A DNA stretch of 60,612 nucleotides, from assembly GCF_900101875.1 (NCBI RefSeq), contig NZ_FNAI01000022.1, positions 1 through 60,612 of the forward strand, in the 5' to 3' direction. Made by a program: the position numbers and the translations under genes. The stretch's first letter is position 1, and each line of letters begins with the position of its first letter. Source of the stretch: Mucilaginibacter pineti. Lineage in GTDB: Bacteria; Bacteroidota; Bacteroidia; Sphingobacteriales; Sphingobacteriaceae. Shown in pieces: positions 32,783-42,064 of this stretch. The notes under the pieces are model-generated. The model was not told the origin of the DNA, did no database searches, and saw nothing but the letters and a program-made list of their open reading frames with translations.

Positions 32783-35338
32783 TTAAACCGTTCTTCCCAT
32801 CAAAGGATCACTAAAGCTGCTTTTGCCGGTTTCCACGCGACCCGCGTAACGTTTCTCGAACGATTGGCTGCCGCTTACTTTTACGCTGAAATCATACCAG
32901 CCAAAGCTTTTGCTTAGGTTAAGTACGAGGTTGTTTTGTCCGTTTTTGGCTACCGAAACTTTGTGGTTGTTTGTTTTATAAGAGTTGTCGATTATCTCAA
33001 CAGTATGTGCCTTATCACCGCCCCAATTAGCCAGTTTAAGGGCTATGTTACCGGTGAGTTTGTTGGAAATGCCGTGCTCATAATCACAAGTAACATCAAT
33101 ATGCGGATCGGCTGTGGTGCCTTTATATTCGCGGAAGAAACCATTAGGGCCGTATACACGCAAATGGTATTCACCGTTCTCAAACTCGTAAATAGGCCAG
33201 GTATCTGAAAGACTATCGCCAGCTGTAAGTCCGTATGACCATGTACGTAAAGCCTCCATTTGCTGCGGGTCAGCAATAGTTGCGTATTTACCCGGCGCGT
33301 AAACGTTAAAAGGCGAGCCCAGGGCCTTTGCGCCAAATACCTTGTTGGCTGCGGTAAATTTTATTTCGAACGATTTTTTGTCGGCACTTAATTTACCATC
33401 GGCATATAATTGATAAGGCAGTGCGCATGACGGCTTGATGCCCGGCTCCTGTTTTGGCATATATGGCGAAGCATGGGGATCTGTATTGATCTGCGCTATC
33501 TCGGCATCGGTAAGTAATTTATAGGTTGGTAGCTTTTTGAATAGCGCTTTGTGGATGCTTTCAACAAATTCGTCTTTAGCTACAAACTCGGGGTTAGCAA
33601 TTTTCTCGTTATTGTAAGGCCTGAAAACTGACGACAGGTCACCACAAATGGTCCGGCGCCAATCGCTGATATTGGTTTCTTCTACTTTTTTGCCCGTTTT
33701 TTTACTCAGGAAATGCTCTAAGAATTGCAGGGTAGATGTATGGTCGAACACTTCGGAGTTTACCCAGCCGCCGCGCGTCCATGGCGAGGCGATTACCAGC
33801 GGTACGCGGTAACCAAGACCTATGGAACTTTCACGGTCATAAACTTCGGGGAAGTTGTTGCGTGCCTTTTCCTGCTCCAGTGTAACAAAATCTACTTTGG
33901 TATCAATACCCTTTGAAACCTTACCGGTACCATCTTTATGCGAATGCGGCGCTACAAAAGGTGGGATGTGATCAAAATAGCCGTCATTTTCGTCATAAGC
34001 TAAAATGAAGATGGTTTTTTTCCAAACATCTGGGTTTTGGGTAAGGATATCCATAACCTCAGATACGTACCAGGCTCCAAACCAGGCCGAACTTGGGTGA
34101 TCGGAAAAATGCTCGGGTGCGGTTACCCATGAAACGGTTGGTAACTGTCCGCTTTTTACATCTTCCCTAAACTGGTGTAAAATATCACCTTTGGGCACTT
34201 CCAACTCGCGCGGAGTACCGTTATCGTCGTATTTTAAATTAACAAGTTCGCGGTAATGCGGATCATTGGTGTTGGTGGTAAAGCCTTTCTGGTGCAGGTT
34301 TTTTTGACGTTGCGATAATGTTGCAAACTTACCCGGATCAAGGTCTGCCATGTCTTTTTTGATATCTTCCAGATCGCGTTTCTTTTGTTTCAGCGTTTTG
34401 TTCAGGTGGTCGATATGCGCATCGCCGGTAGGCAGGGCAGCTATTTGTTTTTCAAGCGCGGTGATCTCCTCTGGCAAAGCGGCCGACCTTTTTTGCAGGT
34501 GCTCAATATGCTTATGGTGTAGCTTAATATTATACTGACCAAAAAACTCCAGTGCATTATCCTGGAAGTTTGATAACCATGGATCTTGTTCGCCCTGTAA
34601 ACCTGTGTCAATTGCTACTTCGTTTTGGTAGTGTTTCCATGAAATGTCATGATCTTCTAAACGCTCGGGAAAGGTGGCCCAGTTAAGGGTACCGTAGTCC
34701 ATATCATCGTTCCAAACGTGGGCCAGCGAATTTTCATGCTGCTCGGCACGGATGGTACCGCTCCAAAAATACAGCCTGTTGGGGTTAGTACCCGTAAGCG
34801 CCGAACAAAAATTTTGGTCGCAAACAGTAAACGCATCAGCAAGGGAATAGTAAAAAGGGATATCCTCGCGGTTATAGTAGCCCATGGTAAGGGGCATGTG
34901 GCTGTATTCTTTAATGCCGTTTTGCTTTACATTAAGCCATTGGTCAAACTTGCCATCGTTGCGGGCATTTACCTGGTTGCCCCAGGAGTGTGGTAACGAC
35001 GACATCCAGGTAGCTTTGCTACCCTTCATGTCTAACCTGAAAGGGGCATAGGTTTCGCCTTTTTTATTTGATTGCAGCCAAACTTTATTTTTATTGGGCA
35101 GATCTATAGCGCGTGGGTCATTATAACCGCGCACGCCTTTAAGTGTTCCGTAAGTGTGGTCGAAACTGCGGTTTTCCTGCATCAGGATAACAATATGTTC
35201 GGCATCCATATAGGTGCTGCCGGCAGCCGGGTTAATGGCCATTGCCTTTTGGATAGACTCGGGTAAAACACTTGCGAGGCCCGCCGCGCCGGTTAAGAAT
35301 GCTGCCTTTTTAATAAAATCTCTGCGTGAATCAAGCAT
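32783..35338 (-). CDS. TAT-exported phosphocholine-type phospholipase C
   Basis: 851 aa. The N terminus has a twin-arginine signal (SRRDFIKKAAFLTG). The phosphoesterase domain shows HIVILMQENRSFDHTYG, the metal-binding start of the family, and YDENDGYFDHIPPF. A helical insertion rich in Glu/Lys (about 285-345) looks like a coiled coil. Two C-terminal DUF756-type beta domains (about 660-745 and 765-840) complete the usual architecture of non-haemolytic phospholipase C. It would release phosphocholine or similar head groups in the periplasm or outside the cell, a source of phosphate. Controlled by module B, homologous to the phosphatase promoter. Confidence 0.92.
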   Translation of the reverse strand: MLDSRRDFIKKAAFLTGAAGLASVLPESIQKAMAINPAAGSTYMDAEHIVILMQENRSFDHTYGTLKGVRGYNDPRAIDLPNKNKVWLQSNKKGETYAPFRLDMKGSKATWMSSLPHSWGNQVNARNDGKFDQWLNVKQNGIKEYSHMPLTMGYYNREDIPFYYSLADAFTVCDQNFCSALTGTNPNRLYFWSGTIRAEQHENSLAHVWNDDMDYGTLNWATFPERLEDHDISWKHYQNEVAIDTGLQGEQDPWLSNFQDNALEFFGQYNIKLHHKHIEHLQKRSAALPEEITALEKQIAALPTGDAHIDHLNKTLKQKKRDLEDIKKDMADLDPGKFATLSQRQKNLHQKGFTTNTNDPHYRELVNLKYDDNGTPRELEVPKGDILHQFREDVKSGQLPTVSWVTAPEHFSDHPSSAWFGAWYVSEVMDILTQNPDVWKKTIFILAYDENDGYFDHIPPFVAPHSHKDGTGKVSKGIDTKVDFVTLEQEKARNNFPEVYDRESSIGLGYRVPLVIASPWTRGGWVNSEVFDHTSTLQFLEHFLSKKTGKKVEETNISDWRRTICGDLSSVFRPYNNEKIANPEFVAKDEFVESIHKALFKKLPTYKLLTDAEIAQINTDPHASPYMPKQEPGIKPSCALPYQLYADGKLSADKKSFEIKFTAANKVFGAKALGSPFNVYAPGKYATIADPQQMEALRTWSYGLTAGDSLSDTWPIYEFENGEYHLRVYGPNGFFREYKGTTADPHIDVTCDYEHGISNKLTGNIALKLANWGGDKAHTVEIIDNSYKTNNHKVSVAKNGQNNLVLNLSKSFGWYDFSVKVSGSQSFEKRYAGRVETGKSSFSDPLMGRTV

Positions 35339-35369
35339 AGCTTAGTAGGTAATAATTTTTGAGTATTGG

Positions 35370-35532
35370 ATAGTACAAATTATAAGGAATTTTGCTTTAA
35401 CACAAGTGAATTACAAACGTTTGCGTGGTAATTGTTACCTGAAAGTACGCCATGAAGCCGTGCTATCTGTGTATTGCAGCGCAATAGTAAGCATTGCGTA
35501 TTAATGCTAAACTAATTTGGTGTTAAGGTTTT
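35370..35532 (-). promoter_or_regulatory. Regulatory module B, upstream of the phospholipase C gene
   Basis: Inverted homologue of 31125-31284. Block 1 (about 35470-35532) has the same TTAACACC and TTAGTTTAGCATTAATAC motifs and the dyad GCAAT-N7-ATTGC (35481-35497). Block 2 has CAAACGTTTG at 35414-35423 and TATAATTTG towards the gene. Compared with module A the outer dyad pair changes from A:T to G:C on both sides, so symmetry is kept. Confidence 0.85.
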
Positions 35533-35595
35533 GGGAAGGGGGGATTATGCCATACAAAACTTAGAAATGACAACCTTTTATTTACAATGGTTGTC

Positions 35596-36561
35596 TTACC
35601 CCTCCGATGGATACCTTAATCCAATCAGTGCCCTTGCTTTGTCAATCATATCAATCATCTGTAACGACATTTGGTGACTAACAATAGGGCTTTCAATAGC
35701 GCCGGTTTTTATAAGGTTGCAAAAATGATCGATCTCGTAATTTAACCCACCGCTGGTAAAAGGTTCGTCAATTACAATGGTGCGGCCGTCCAGATAATTT
35801 ATTATTGCTTTTGCGGGGTTCCACCAGTTTTTATGAATAGTTATGTGACCCAGGGTACCGGCTATCAACGCGTCGCCTTTGCCGTGCAAATCAAAACCGG
35901 CGTAAAGCTGGGCAAAGCCACCCGCGTGTTTGGTTTGAAATATCGCAAACATATCTATCCCGGTTTCGCCAAAGCGGCCCATTGCCTGCACATCTTGCAG
36001 ATCGCCAAGCCAGTCGATTGCCAGGTAAGCCTCATAAATGCCTATCTGCATGAGGCTTCCGCCAATAAGATCGAGGTTGTAATTTGGATGATCGGGCGGG
36101 CAATCGGCTACCGAGGATCCGGCGCGTAGGTAGCCGATTGGCCCGATTGGATCGTTAATTAAGTGCTCTTTTAAGCGTGTGTATAATGGATAGAAAGGAG
36201 GTTTCATGCCTTCCATGAAAAGCAGGTTGGTTTCTTTGGCTACGGCAATAACCTGTATCAGTTCGACTTGATTTACAGTGGCAGGTTTTTCGCAAAGCAC
36301 GTGTTTACCCGCTTTAAGAGCGGCAATGCTGTAAGCCGCGTGGCTATCGGGTAGGGTAGCTATATAAACCGCGTCAATATCGCAGGCCAGCAATTCATCT
36401 ATACTTGCGCAGGCCTTGCCTCCGTATTGTTCAACAAAGGCATTAACAGTCACTACCCTGCGCGACCACGAAGCAACCATCTCCGCATCGGGCACTGCCG
36501 CAAAGCCTTGCATAAACCTGTGCGCAATGCGCCCGCAACCTATTACACCCCATTTAATCAT
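35596..36561 (-). CDS. Gfo/Idh/MocA-family oxidoreductase
   Basis: 321 aa. N-terminal Rossmann fold (MIKWGVIGCGRIAHRFMQGF), the family's EKP motif (HVLCEKPATVN) and a C-terminal alpha/beta domain with GGSLMQIGIYEAYLAIDWLG. It is a cytosolic NAD(P)-dependent sugar or inositol dehydrogenase-like enzyme; the substrate is not deducible. It is in the same direction as the lipoprotein gene upstream with 133 bases between. Confidence 0.9.
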   Translation of the reverse strand: MIKWGVIGCGRIAHRFMQGFAAVPDAEMVASWSRRVVTVNAFVEQYGGKACASIDELLACDIDAVYIATLPDSHAAYSIAALKAGKHVLCEKPATVNQVELIQVIAVAKETNLLFMEGMKPPFYPLYTRLKEHLINDPIGPIGYLRAGSSVADCPPDHPNYNLDLIGGSLMQIGIYEAYLAIDWLGDLQDVQAMGRFGETGIDMFAIFQTKHAGGFAQLYAGFDLHGKGDALIAGTLGHITIHKNWWNPAKAIINYLDGRTIVIDEPFTSGGLNYEIDHFCNLIKTGAIESPIVSHQMSLQMIDMIDKARALIGLRYPSEG

Positions 36562-36694
36562 AGTTCGAAGTCTTGGGTTCCTAAGTCAGGTGTTCTGAGC
36601 AGGAAAACCGAGGTTATTAAAAGTAAAAAGTCTTAAATCTGGAAAATATATTCCCCGACTTAAGACTTCAAACTTAATACTTTCGACCTAAAAA

Positions 36695-37762
36695 CTATTG
36701 GTACTGAATGTAAATAGGGTAAGGTTTGTATCTTGATAAAACTTCCTCTGGTGTTAACATATGGTGAGGTGCTTTCTTAATATCGTTTTTGTAGAATAAT
36801 TTAAAGCCTGTAAACTGTACCGGCTCCTGGTTAATAAAGTAGCGGTAAGTACCGGTTTTAAGATCAGGCTCGCCCCAGCCATCCATATCCATAACCAGTT
36901 GTACTTCTTTATGCAGTTTGATGTTTTTGTAGTTGGTCACCATTTTTTTGGTGAAACGGTGTACTACCAAAATTTTTGGAGGCAAGCCATTTTTGCGTAC
37001 AATATTGGCCAGGTAGTTTGATACATAGTTAATATCGGCAGCATCATAAGTGCCTATTTTTTTACCAGGCTTGGTGCCATCTTTCATAGAAAATTCAGGG
37101 TCCATACCAAAATGTACCTGCGGCATTTCTAAATATTTCTGGAACAACGGCAGCTCGGCCTGGATGTTACTTAAAGCAACCTGCACATCTAAAAATACAA
37201 TGGCATGTGCTTTTTTGGCTAATACCAATACACTATCTATCTGTTTAAACGGCATGCGGTAACGGTATTTTCCGTCTTTACCGCCATCGCCCTGGGCAAC
37301 TACGGCAATGTAGTGCAGGGCAGGCTGTACAGGTGTTTTAGGATCAGCCTTTTCCCAATGTTTTACTTCGCCTTTTAGTTTGGCAAGCATTTCATTTGGC
37401 GGTAATTCGCCCAGGATACCCATTTTTTTAGAGTAAAGGTTACCGTAAAAAGCAACAACCCGTTTGTATGGTAAAATGGCGCCGCCTTCTGGGTATGGGG
37501 CACCTTTAACAGGCCATCTGCCGGTAGTATCGCCATGGGCGTTAAATTTCATTAGTTCATCATACTTAGCTTTATCAATTGGCGGATAGCCCGATTTTTT
37601 AACGCTAAGGGTGTCGGCTTCTTCGGCTTTGGCCGAGTCGGCAGCGGTTTTAGGTTTCTTACTATCTGTTTTTGCAGTACTGCCGCCTTGTGAGCAGCTG
37701 GGTAATATTACAAGTGATGATAAGAGCAGGGTGGCAGATAGTAGGACGTGTTTTAATTTCAT
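36695..37762 (-). CDS. Lipoprotein of unknown function, possibly TIM-barrel-like
   Basis: 355 aa. A lipoprotein signal (SLVILPSCSQGG, Cys23) is followed by a low-complexity Lys/Ala/Glu/Asp linker to about residue 55. The body contains repeating strand-helix segments (VVAFYGNLYS, LHYIAVVAQGDGG, AHAIVFLDVQVALSN, VHFGMDPEFSM, ILVVHRFTKKM, VQLVMDMDGWGEPD) that look like a barrel with acidic residues at strand ends. This would suit a hydrolase, but no family is recognised. It is monocistronic. Confidence 0.75.
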   Translation of the reverse strand: MKLKHVLLSATLLLSSLVILPSCSQGGSTAKTDSKKPKTAADSAKAEEADTLSVKKSGYPPIDKAKYDELMKFNAHGDTTGRWPVKGAPYPEGGAILPYKRVVAFYGNLYSKKMGILGELPPNEMLAKLKGEVKHWEKADPKTPVQPALHYIAVVAQGDGGKDGKYRYRMPFKQIDSVLVLAKKAHAIVFLDVQVALSNIQAELPLFQKYLEMPQVHFGMDPEFSMKDGTKPGKKIGTYDAADINYVSNYLANIVRKNGLPPKILVVHRFTKKMVTNYKNIKLHKEVQLVMDMDGWGEPDLKTGTYRYFINQEPVQFTGFKLFYKNDIKKAPHHMLTPEEVLSRYKPYPIYIQYQ

Positions 37763-37884
37763 GTGTAATGATGATCAGTAAATGGCAGGTGTGTGTAAGA
37801 TGTATCGTAAATATAAACTTATTTTCAGCTACTTATAAAGCAACAAAAGGCGGTTTAGTTTGGCGCAAATATAGATATTGAAAA

Positions 37885-38775
37885 TTAATTACTTTTAACT
37901 TTATGAAACTTTCCAAAAACACCAAGTGGAAGTTTGGGACCAGCTGTGGCCTGCAAATAAAGTTCGCCAATTTCCAGATTCTCTGCTTTGGGAAATGCGC
38001 TTTTTATAAGATTTTCAATAATTACCGATGAAAATCCCAGCGAGTAAGTGTTCAGGATCAGGAAATGTTCTTCCGGGTCGAGCAGTTGAATTACATCGGC
38101 CATCATTTCGTTGATGTTATCTTCCAGTTTCCATTTTTCGCCGTTAGGGCCGTTGCCATAAGCCGGCGGATCAAGAATGATGCCGTTGTATTTTTTACCA
38201 CGTTTAAGTTCGCGCTTTACAAATTTCAAGGCATCCTCAACCACCCAGCGGATATCCTTTAAACCCGAGATTTCCTGGTTTTCATTTGCCCAGGTAACTA
38301 CTTGTTTAATAGAATCAACGTGTGTGGTATCGGCACCGGCAGCCTGTGCTATAAGCGAGGCCCCGCCAGTGTAAGCAAATAGGTTAAGTACTTTTGGCTG
38401 CGGTGTTTTAAAGTGTTTTATATTTTGGGTGATAAAATCCCAGTTAACAGCCTGCTCGGGGAAAATACCGAGGTGCTTGAACGAGGTTAAACCTAAACGG
38501 AACTTTATAGCCGCGTCGTTATTTTTATATTCGATATGCCAGCGGTCGGGAGTTTTTGGATCTTTTTTTACCCAGTCGCCCGCGGTGGCCGAACGGCCTT
38601 TGAATTTAATATGGTGTAAGCGCTGCCAATCTGCCTGGGGCAGGCTTTTGCTCCAAACCGCCTGTGGTTCGGGGCGTATGAGTATGGTATTGCCAAAACG
38701 CTCCAGCTTTTCAAAATCGCCGCAATCAATCAGCTCGTAATCTTTCCAGTGCGTTGGAGTTAATAGTTGGATCAT
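37885..38775 (-). CDS. Class I SAM-dependent methyltransferase (RlmI/RlmK-like)
   Basis: 296 aa. The SAM-binding motif is VLNLFAYTGGASLIAQAAGA, the acidic motif THVDSIKQVVTWANEN, and the catalytic motif ILDPPAYGNGPNGEKW. The last is typical of rRNA cytosine methyltransferases of the RlmI/RlmK group. No PUA domain is seen at the N terminus, so the exact target is uncertain. It is preceded by a repeat-filled gap after mlaF. Confidence 0.85.
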   Translation of the reverse strand: MIQLLTPTHWKDYELIDCGDFEKLERFGNTILIRPEPQAVWSKSLPQADWQRLHHIKFKGRSATAGDWVKKDPKTPDRWHIEYKNNDAAIKFRLGLTSFKHLGIFPEQAVNWDFITQNIKHFKTPQPKVLNLFAYTGGASLIAQAAGADTTHVDSIKQVVTWANENQEISGLKDIRWVVEDALKFVKRELKRGKKYNGIILDPPAYGNGPNGEKWKLEDNINEMMADVIQLLDPEEHFLILNTYSLGFSSVIIENLIKSAFPKAENLEIGELYLQATAGPKLPLGVFGKFHKVKSN

Positions 38776-38785
38776 TTTTTTTTAA

Positions 38786-38882
38786 TGTCCGGAAGTCCGA
38801 AAAGTCCGGAAGTCCGTAAGCTTTGGTTAATGGCGCAAAGTTAATTTTTCTTTCGGACTTTCGGACACCCGACTTTCGGACA
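38786..38882. repeat. GTCCGGAAGTCCG / CGGACTTTCGGAC inverted repeat cluster
   Basis: TGTCCGGAAGTCCG repeated twice (38786-38816) faces CTTTCGGAC copies (38851-38882) in inverted orientation. The cluster fills the gap between mlaF and the methyltransferase gene on the same strand and could form a long stem in a readthrough transcript. Confidence 0.88.
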
Positions 38883-38888
38883 AAAAAT

Positions 38889-39641
38889 CTACAGCTTACT
38901 CTTAGCCGCCTGCATGAATTTACTCGCGAATACAAAGTCGTTAAGTTCCTTGTTATCGGTGTGGGCAATTTCTTTGTTGCTGCCTTCCCACCATTTTTTA
39001 CCCTGGTGTAAAAACACAATATGATCACCAATGCCCATAACCGAGTTCATATCGTGGGTAACTATAACGGTTGTTATTTTGTATTCGTCGGTGAGTTCGT
39101 TTATCAGGTCATCTATGAGGATGGAAGTTTGCGGATCGAGGCCAGAGTTGGGTTCATCAACAAACAGGTATTTGGGTTGCATAGATATGGCGCGGGCAAT
39201 ACCCACGCGTTTTTTCATCCCGCCAGATAGTTCTGAAGGATACAGTTTGTTTTTACCGGTAAGGTTAACGCGTTCCAGGCAAAAGTTTGCACGATCGAGC
39301 TTTTCGGATTGCGATTGATTGGTGAACAGGTTAAGCGGAAACAAAATGTTTTCTTCAACCGTCATGGAATCAAACAGGGCCGAGTTTTGGAAAAGCATAC
39401 CAATTTGCGTACGGATAGGTACGCGCTGGGTAAAATCCATGGTAGTGAAATTTTCATCATCAAAAAAAACCTCGCCTTTGGTTGGTTCATGTAAACCTAC
39501 AATACATTTAAGTAAGGTTGTTTTACCAGAACCAGAACCGCCTATGATTAAATTGTTTTTACCCGTTTGAAAAGTGGCGCTGATACCTTTAAGTACTTCG
39601 TTTTCGCCAAATGTTTTAAAAATATCCTTAATCTCAATCAT
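38889..39641 (-). CDS. mlaF: ABC transporter ATPase, MlaF-like
   Basis: 250 aa. Walker A GGSGSGKTT, Q-loop MLFQNSALFDSMTV, signature LSGGMKKRVGIARAI, Walker B YLFVDEPNSGLD and H-loop IVTHDMN are all intact. The MKKR after the signature and SALFDSMTV are typical of the Mla/Ttg2A lipid-transport ATPase group. It overlaps mlaE by four bases. The complex moves phospholipids or other lipids between membranes; no MlaD (MCE) gene follows in this window. Confidence 0.88.
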   Translation of the reverse strand: MIEIKDIFKTFGENEVLKGISATFQTGKNNLIIGGSGSGKTTLLKCIVGLHEPTKGEVFFDDENFTTMDFTQRVPIRTQIGMLFQNSALFDSMTVEENILFPLNLFTNQSQSEKLDRANFCLERVNLTGKNKLYPSELSGGMKKRVGIARAISMQPKYLFVDEPNSGLDPQTSILIDDLINELTDEYKITTVIVTHDMNSVMGIGDHIVFLHQGKKWWEGSNKEIAHTDNKELNDFVFASKFMQAAKSKL

Positions 39642-40369
39642 AACATTATACGGGTAATAACAAGGTCGGCAAATAATATCATCACGCAGCTGTATACAAC
39701 ACCTTTGGTAGCCGACTGGCCCACTTCAAGCGCACCGCCCGAAGTATAAAACCCTTGATAAGCACAAATTGAAGCGATAATAAATCCAAAAACAACAGCT
39801 TTAACTAAGGCAACCCTAATGGTAAGTCCGTCGAAACCATCATGTACACCTGCAATGTAATCAGCAGGAGTGATATCGCCAGATGCTAAACAAGCGATGT
39901 AACCGCCTGTAATGCCTAAAGTGATAGATACTATGATAAGCAACGGAACCATGGTTACACCGGCAATTATCTTGGGTGCTATGAGATACCCGGGGGCATT
40001 TACACCCATGATCTCCAATGCATCTATTTGCTCGGTTACACGCATAGTGCCTATTTGCGACGCAATGCTTGACCCCACACGGCCCGCTAAAACCAGCGAG
40101 GATATGGTAGGGCTAAATTCAAGAATGGTTGAATCGCGTGCAATTTTACCCGCAATACTAAGGGGCACCAGCGGGCTTGATAACTGGAAAGCCACCTGTA
40201 TGGTGGTTGCCGCACCTATAAATACCGATATGATACTGATGATACCCAGCGAGCCGATGCCTACGGATACCATTTCGCGCATAACTTCGGCCCAATAAAC
40301 CTTAAACTTTTCGGGCCTGCGAAAGCTTAAACTAAGCAGGAGCACATATTTTCCTAAACTATCAAACAT
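39638..40369 (-). CDS. mlaE: MlaE-family ABC transporter permease
   Basis: 243 aa with five to six membrane helices. Family blocks are FIGAATTIQVAFQ, RVGSSIASQIGTMRVTEQIDALEIMGVNAPGYLI in shorter pieces (SIASQIGTMRVTEQIDAL, MGVNAPGYL) and GFYTSGGALEVGQSATKGVV. It is the membrane subunit paired with mlaF through an ATGA overlap. Expected in the inner membrane for lipid trafficking that maintains outer-membrane asymmetry. Confidence 0.92.
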   Translation of the reverse strand: MFDSLGKYVLLLSLSFRRPEKFKVYWAEVMREMVSVGIGSLGIISIISVFIGAATTIQVAFQLSSPLVPLSIAGKIARDSTILEFSPTISSLVLAGRVGSSIASQIGTMRVTEQIDALEIMGVNAPGYLIAPKIIAGVTMVPLLIIVSITLGITGGYIACLASGDITPADYIAGVHDGFDGLTIRVALVKAVVFGFIIASICAYQGFYTSGGALEVGQSATKGVVYSCVMILFADLVITRIML

Positions 40370-40586
40370 TGTTATCTATTAAAAATTGGATAAAATTACA
40401 TTTTTAAATTAACCTTTACCGATTGCCGTATATTGAATTACCTTTAAAAAACACATTTTTATACGGTACCAATTTATGCATACGAAAATTGGCGCTTAAA
40501 AGCTTTATTTTATATCAAAAAAAATCAGCGCTGCTTTATGCCGTGCTGTTTAAAATTTGTTTAACCGAAACACATACACATAAACC

Positions 40587-41291
40587 ATGAAGAACGCTCT
40601 TATTACAGGCTCAACAAAAGGTATGGGCAGGGCTATATCAATTTCTCTTGCTAATGAAGGAATAAACGTGGCAATTTGTTCTCGAAATGAAAAAGAATTA
40701 TTGGATTTTAAAAATGAACTGCAAATCATCAACCCCGATATTGAGGTTTTTGCCATGCAGGCCGATGGAAGCAACAGGGAACAACTGCTAAAATTTGCCA
40801 CCGCCGCGCAACAGCAACTGGGCTTTATTGATATCGTGGTGAACAACCTGGGCATGTATATTTACTCCAGCATATTGGATGATGAGGCCGGCAGTTTTGA
40901 AAAACAACTGAATACCAACCTTATGCCTACTTATGAGCTGTATCGTTTTTTTGGTAAAGCCATGATGGCCGCCCGCACCGGACACTTTTTTAATATATGT
41001 TCTGTAGCATCCTTAAACCCCATACCCCAAGCTGGTACTTACAGTGTAACAAAATACGCACTGCTGGGCTTAACCAAGGTAATGCGGCTTGAACTGCAGG
41101 AACATGGCGTGAAGGTAACGGCTGTAATTCCCGGATCTACGTTAACGGATTCATGGAAAGATGCCGTGGTAGATAAAAACACCATGGTGCTGCCAGAAGA
41201 TATAGCATCGGCAATTATCAATATTTACCGAATGAGTCCAGGCGCTAACGTGGATGAGATAATTATTAAACCCGCTCCCGGTCAGGTATAA
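40587..41291 (+). CDS. Short-chain dehydrogenase/reductase
   Basis: 234 aa. Cofactor motif TGSTKGMGRA, NNLG motif, and the catalytic Ser and Tyr-x3-Lys in SVASLN and TYSVTKYALLG. The Arg at the end of beta-2 (CSRNEKE) favours NADP(H). It is a cytosolic SDR, FabG-like in layout, with unknown substrate. Divergent from mlaE. Confidence 0.92.
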   Translation: MKNALITGSTKGMGRAISISLANEGINVAICSRNEKELLDFKNELQIINPDIEVFAMQADGSNREQLLKFATAAQQQLGFIDIVVNNLGMYIYSSILDDEAGSFEKQLNTNLMPTYELYRFFGKAMMAARTGHFFNICSVASLNPIPQAGTYSVTKYALLGLTKVMRLELQEHGVKVTAVIPGSTLTDSWKDAVVDKNTMVLPEDIASAIINIYRMSPGANVDEIIIKPAPGQV

Positions 41292-41379
41292 AAGCATTTG
41301 ATAATATTAGATAGCCGGCGGTTTTTTACCGGGGATTTTCACCGCCAAAACCCGGCAATTCACCGACTTGTTACCCGTA

Positions 41380-41402
41380 CTAACCTATATTATATAGGTT
41401 AG
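41380..41402 (+). promoter_or_regulatory. 23-bp palindromic operator candidate upstream of PspC gene
   Basis: Arms CTAACCTATAT and ATATAGGTTAG are exact complements around one T. The site lies 67 bases upstream of the PspC start, just before TACTTTTA (41418-41425), a near match to the TAnnTTTG -7 element. It would cover the -33 region, as a repressor site would. Confidence 0.75.
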
Positions 41403-41469
41403 TTTAGCCGTCCGCCGTACTTTTATATCATCAAACAAACACAAACTTGAACGATATCTTAAATAAATT

Positions 41470-42060
41470 ATGGAAAAGAAACTTTACCGCGACGAACACC
41501 GAAAAGTTATAGGCGGTGTTTGCGCTGGCCTTGCCGACTACTTTGATGCCGACATTGCCATTATAAGAGCAATATTTTTGATTACGCTTTTTGTAGGAGG
41601 CAGCAGCTTTTTGGTTTACCTTGTACTATGGGTAGTATTACCAAAAAAAGGCTACAACTTTTTTAACCCTGGTGTTGATTACCGCGTACCAAATCAAGAT
41701 CCGTTTAATCCGTTTAGCAGCACGCCGCCTCAGCAACCATTTGGCTTTGACCAGATGCCGCCTAAAAAGAAGTCAAATACCGGCCTTTTTATAGGGGTGA
41801 TATTAATACTGATAGGTGCATCGTTCCTGCTGCATGAGCTGCGCTTGTTTGCCTTTTTACATTTGGGCAGGTTATGGCCCGCAGTAATAGTATTTGCAGG
41901 TTTAGCGCTTATTGTATCGGGCCAAAAGAAAAAGCCATGGGAAGAGGATAACTGGAACGCAGATGCCAGCCAGGCCCCCGCTGCCGATGATACCGTGAAA
42001 AAAGAAGCTACTTTTACACAGGATGATAATTTAAAAGATACCACTCCTCCAACTATCTAA
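41470..42060 (+). CDS. PspC-domain membrane protein with DUF5668-like tail
   Basis: 196 aa. Residues 1-60 form the PspC domain (KLYRDEHRKVIGGVCAGLADYF followed by a membrane helix, ending LWVVLPKK). A Pro-rich linker leads to two more helices (FIGVILILIGASFLLHEL, LWPAVIVFAGLALIVSG) of the LiaI/DUF5668 kind. Such proteins belong to envelope-stress responses. It is four bases upstream of the next gene, so they form one operon controlled from the palindrome at 41380. Confidence 0.87.
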   Translation: MEKKLYRDEHRKVIGGVCAGLADYFDADIAIIRAIFLITLFVGGSSFLVYLVLWVVLPKKGYNFFNPGVDYRVPNQDPFNPFSSTPPQQPFGFDQMPPKKKSNTGLFIGVILILIGASFLLHELRLFAFLHLGRLWPAVIVFAGLALIVSGQKKKPWEEDNWNADASQAPAADDTVKKEATFTQDDNLKDTTPPTI

Positions 42061-42064
42061 GATC

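Noticed and set aside
31125..35532. Composite transposon with 160-bp inverted ends around the two phosphoesterase genes
   Set aside because: Similarity is limited to two blocks in promoter position, the spacer is unrelated, and there is no transposase between them.
39912..40298. 128-aa ORF antisense to mlaE
   Set aside because: Shadow of a conserved permease gene.
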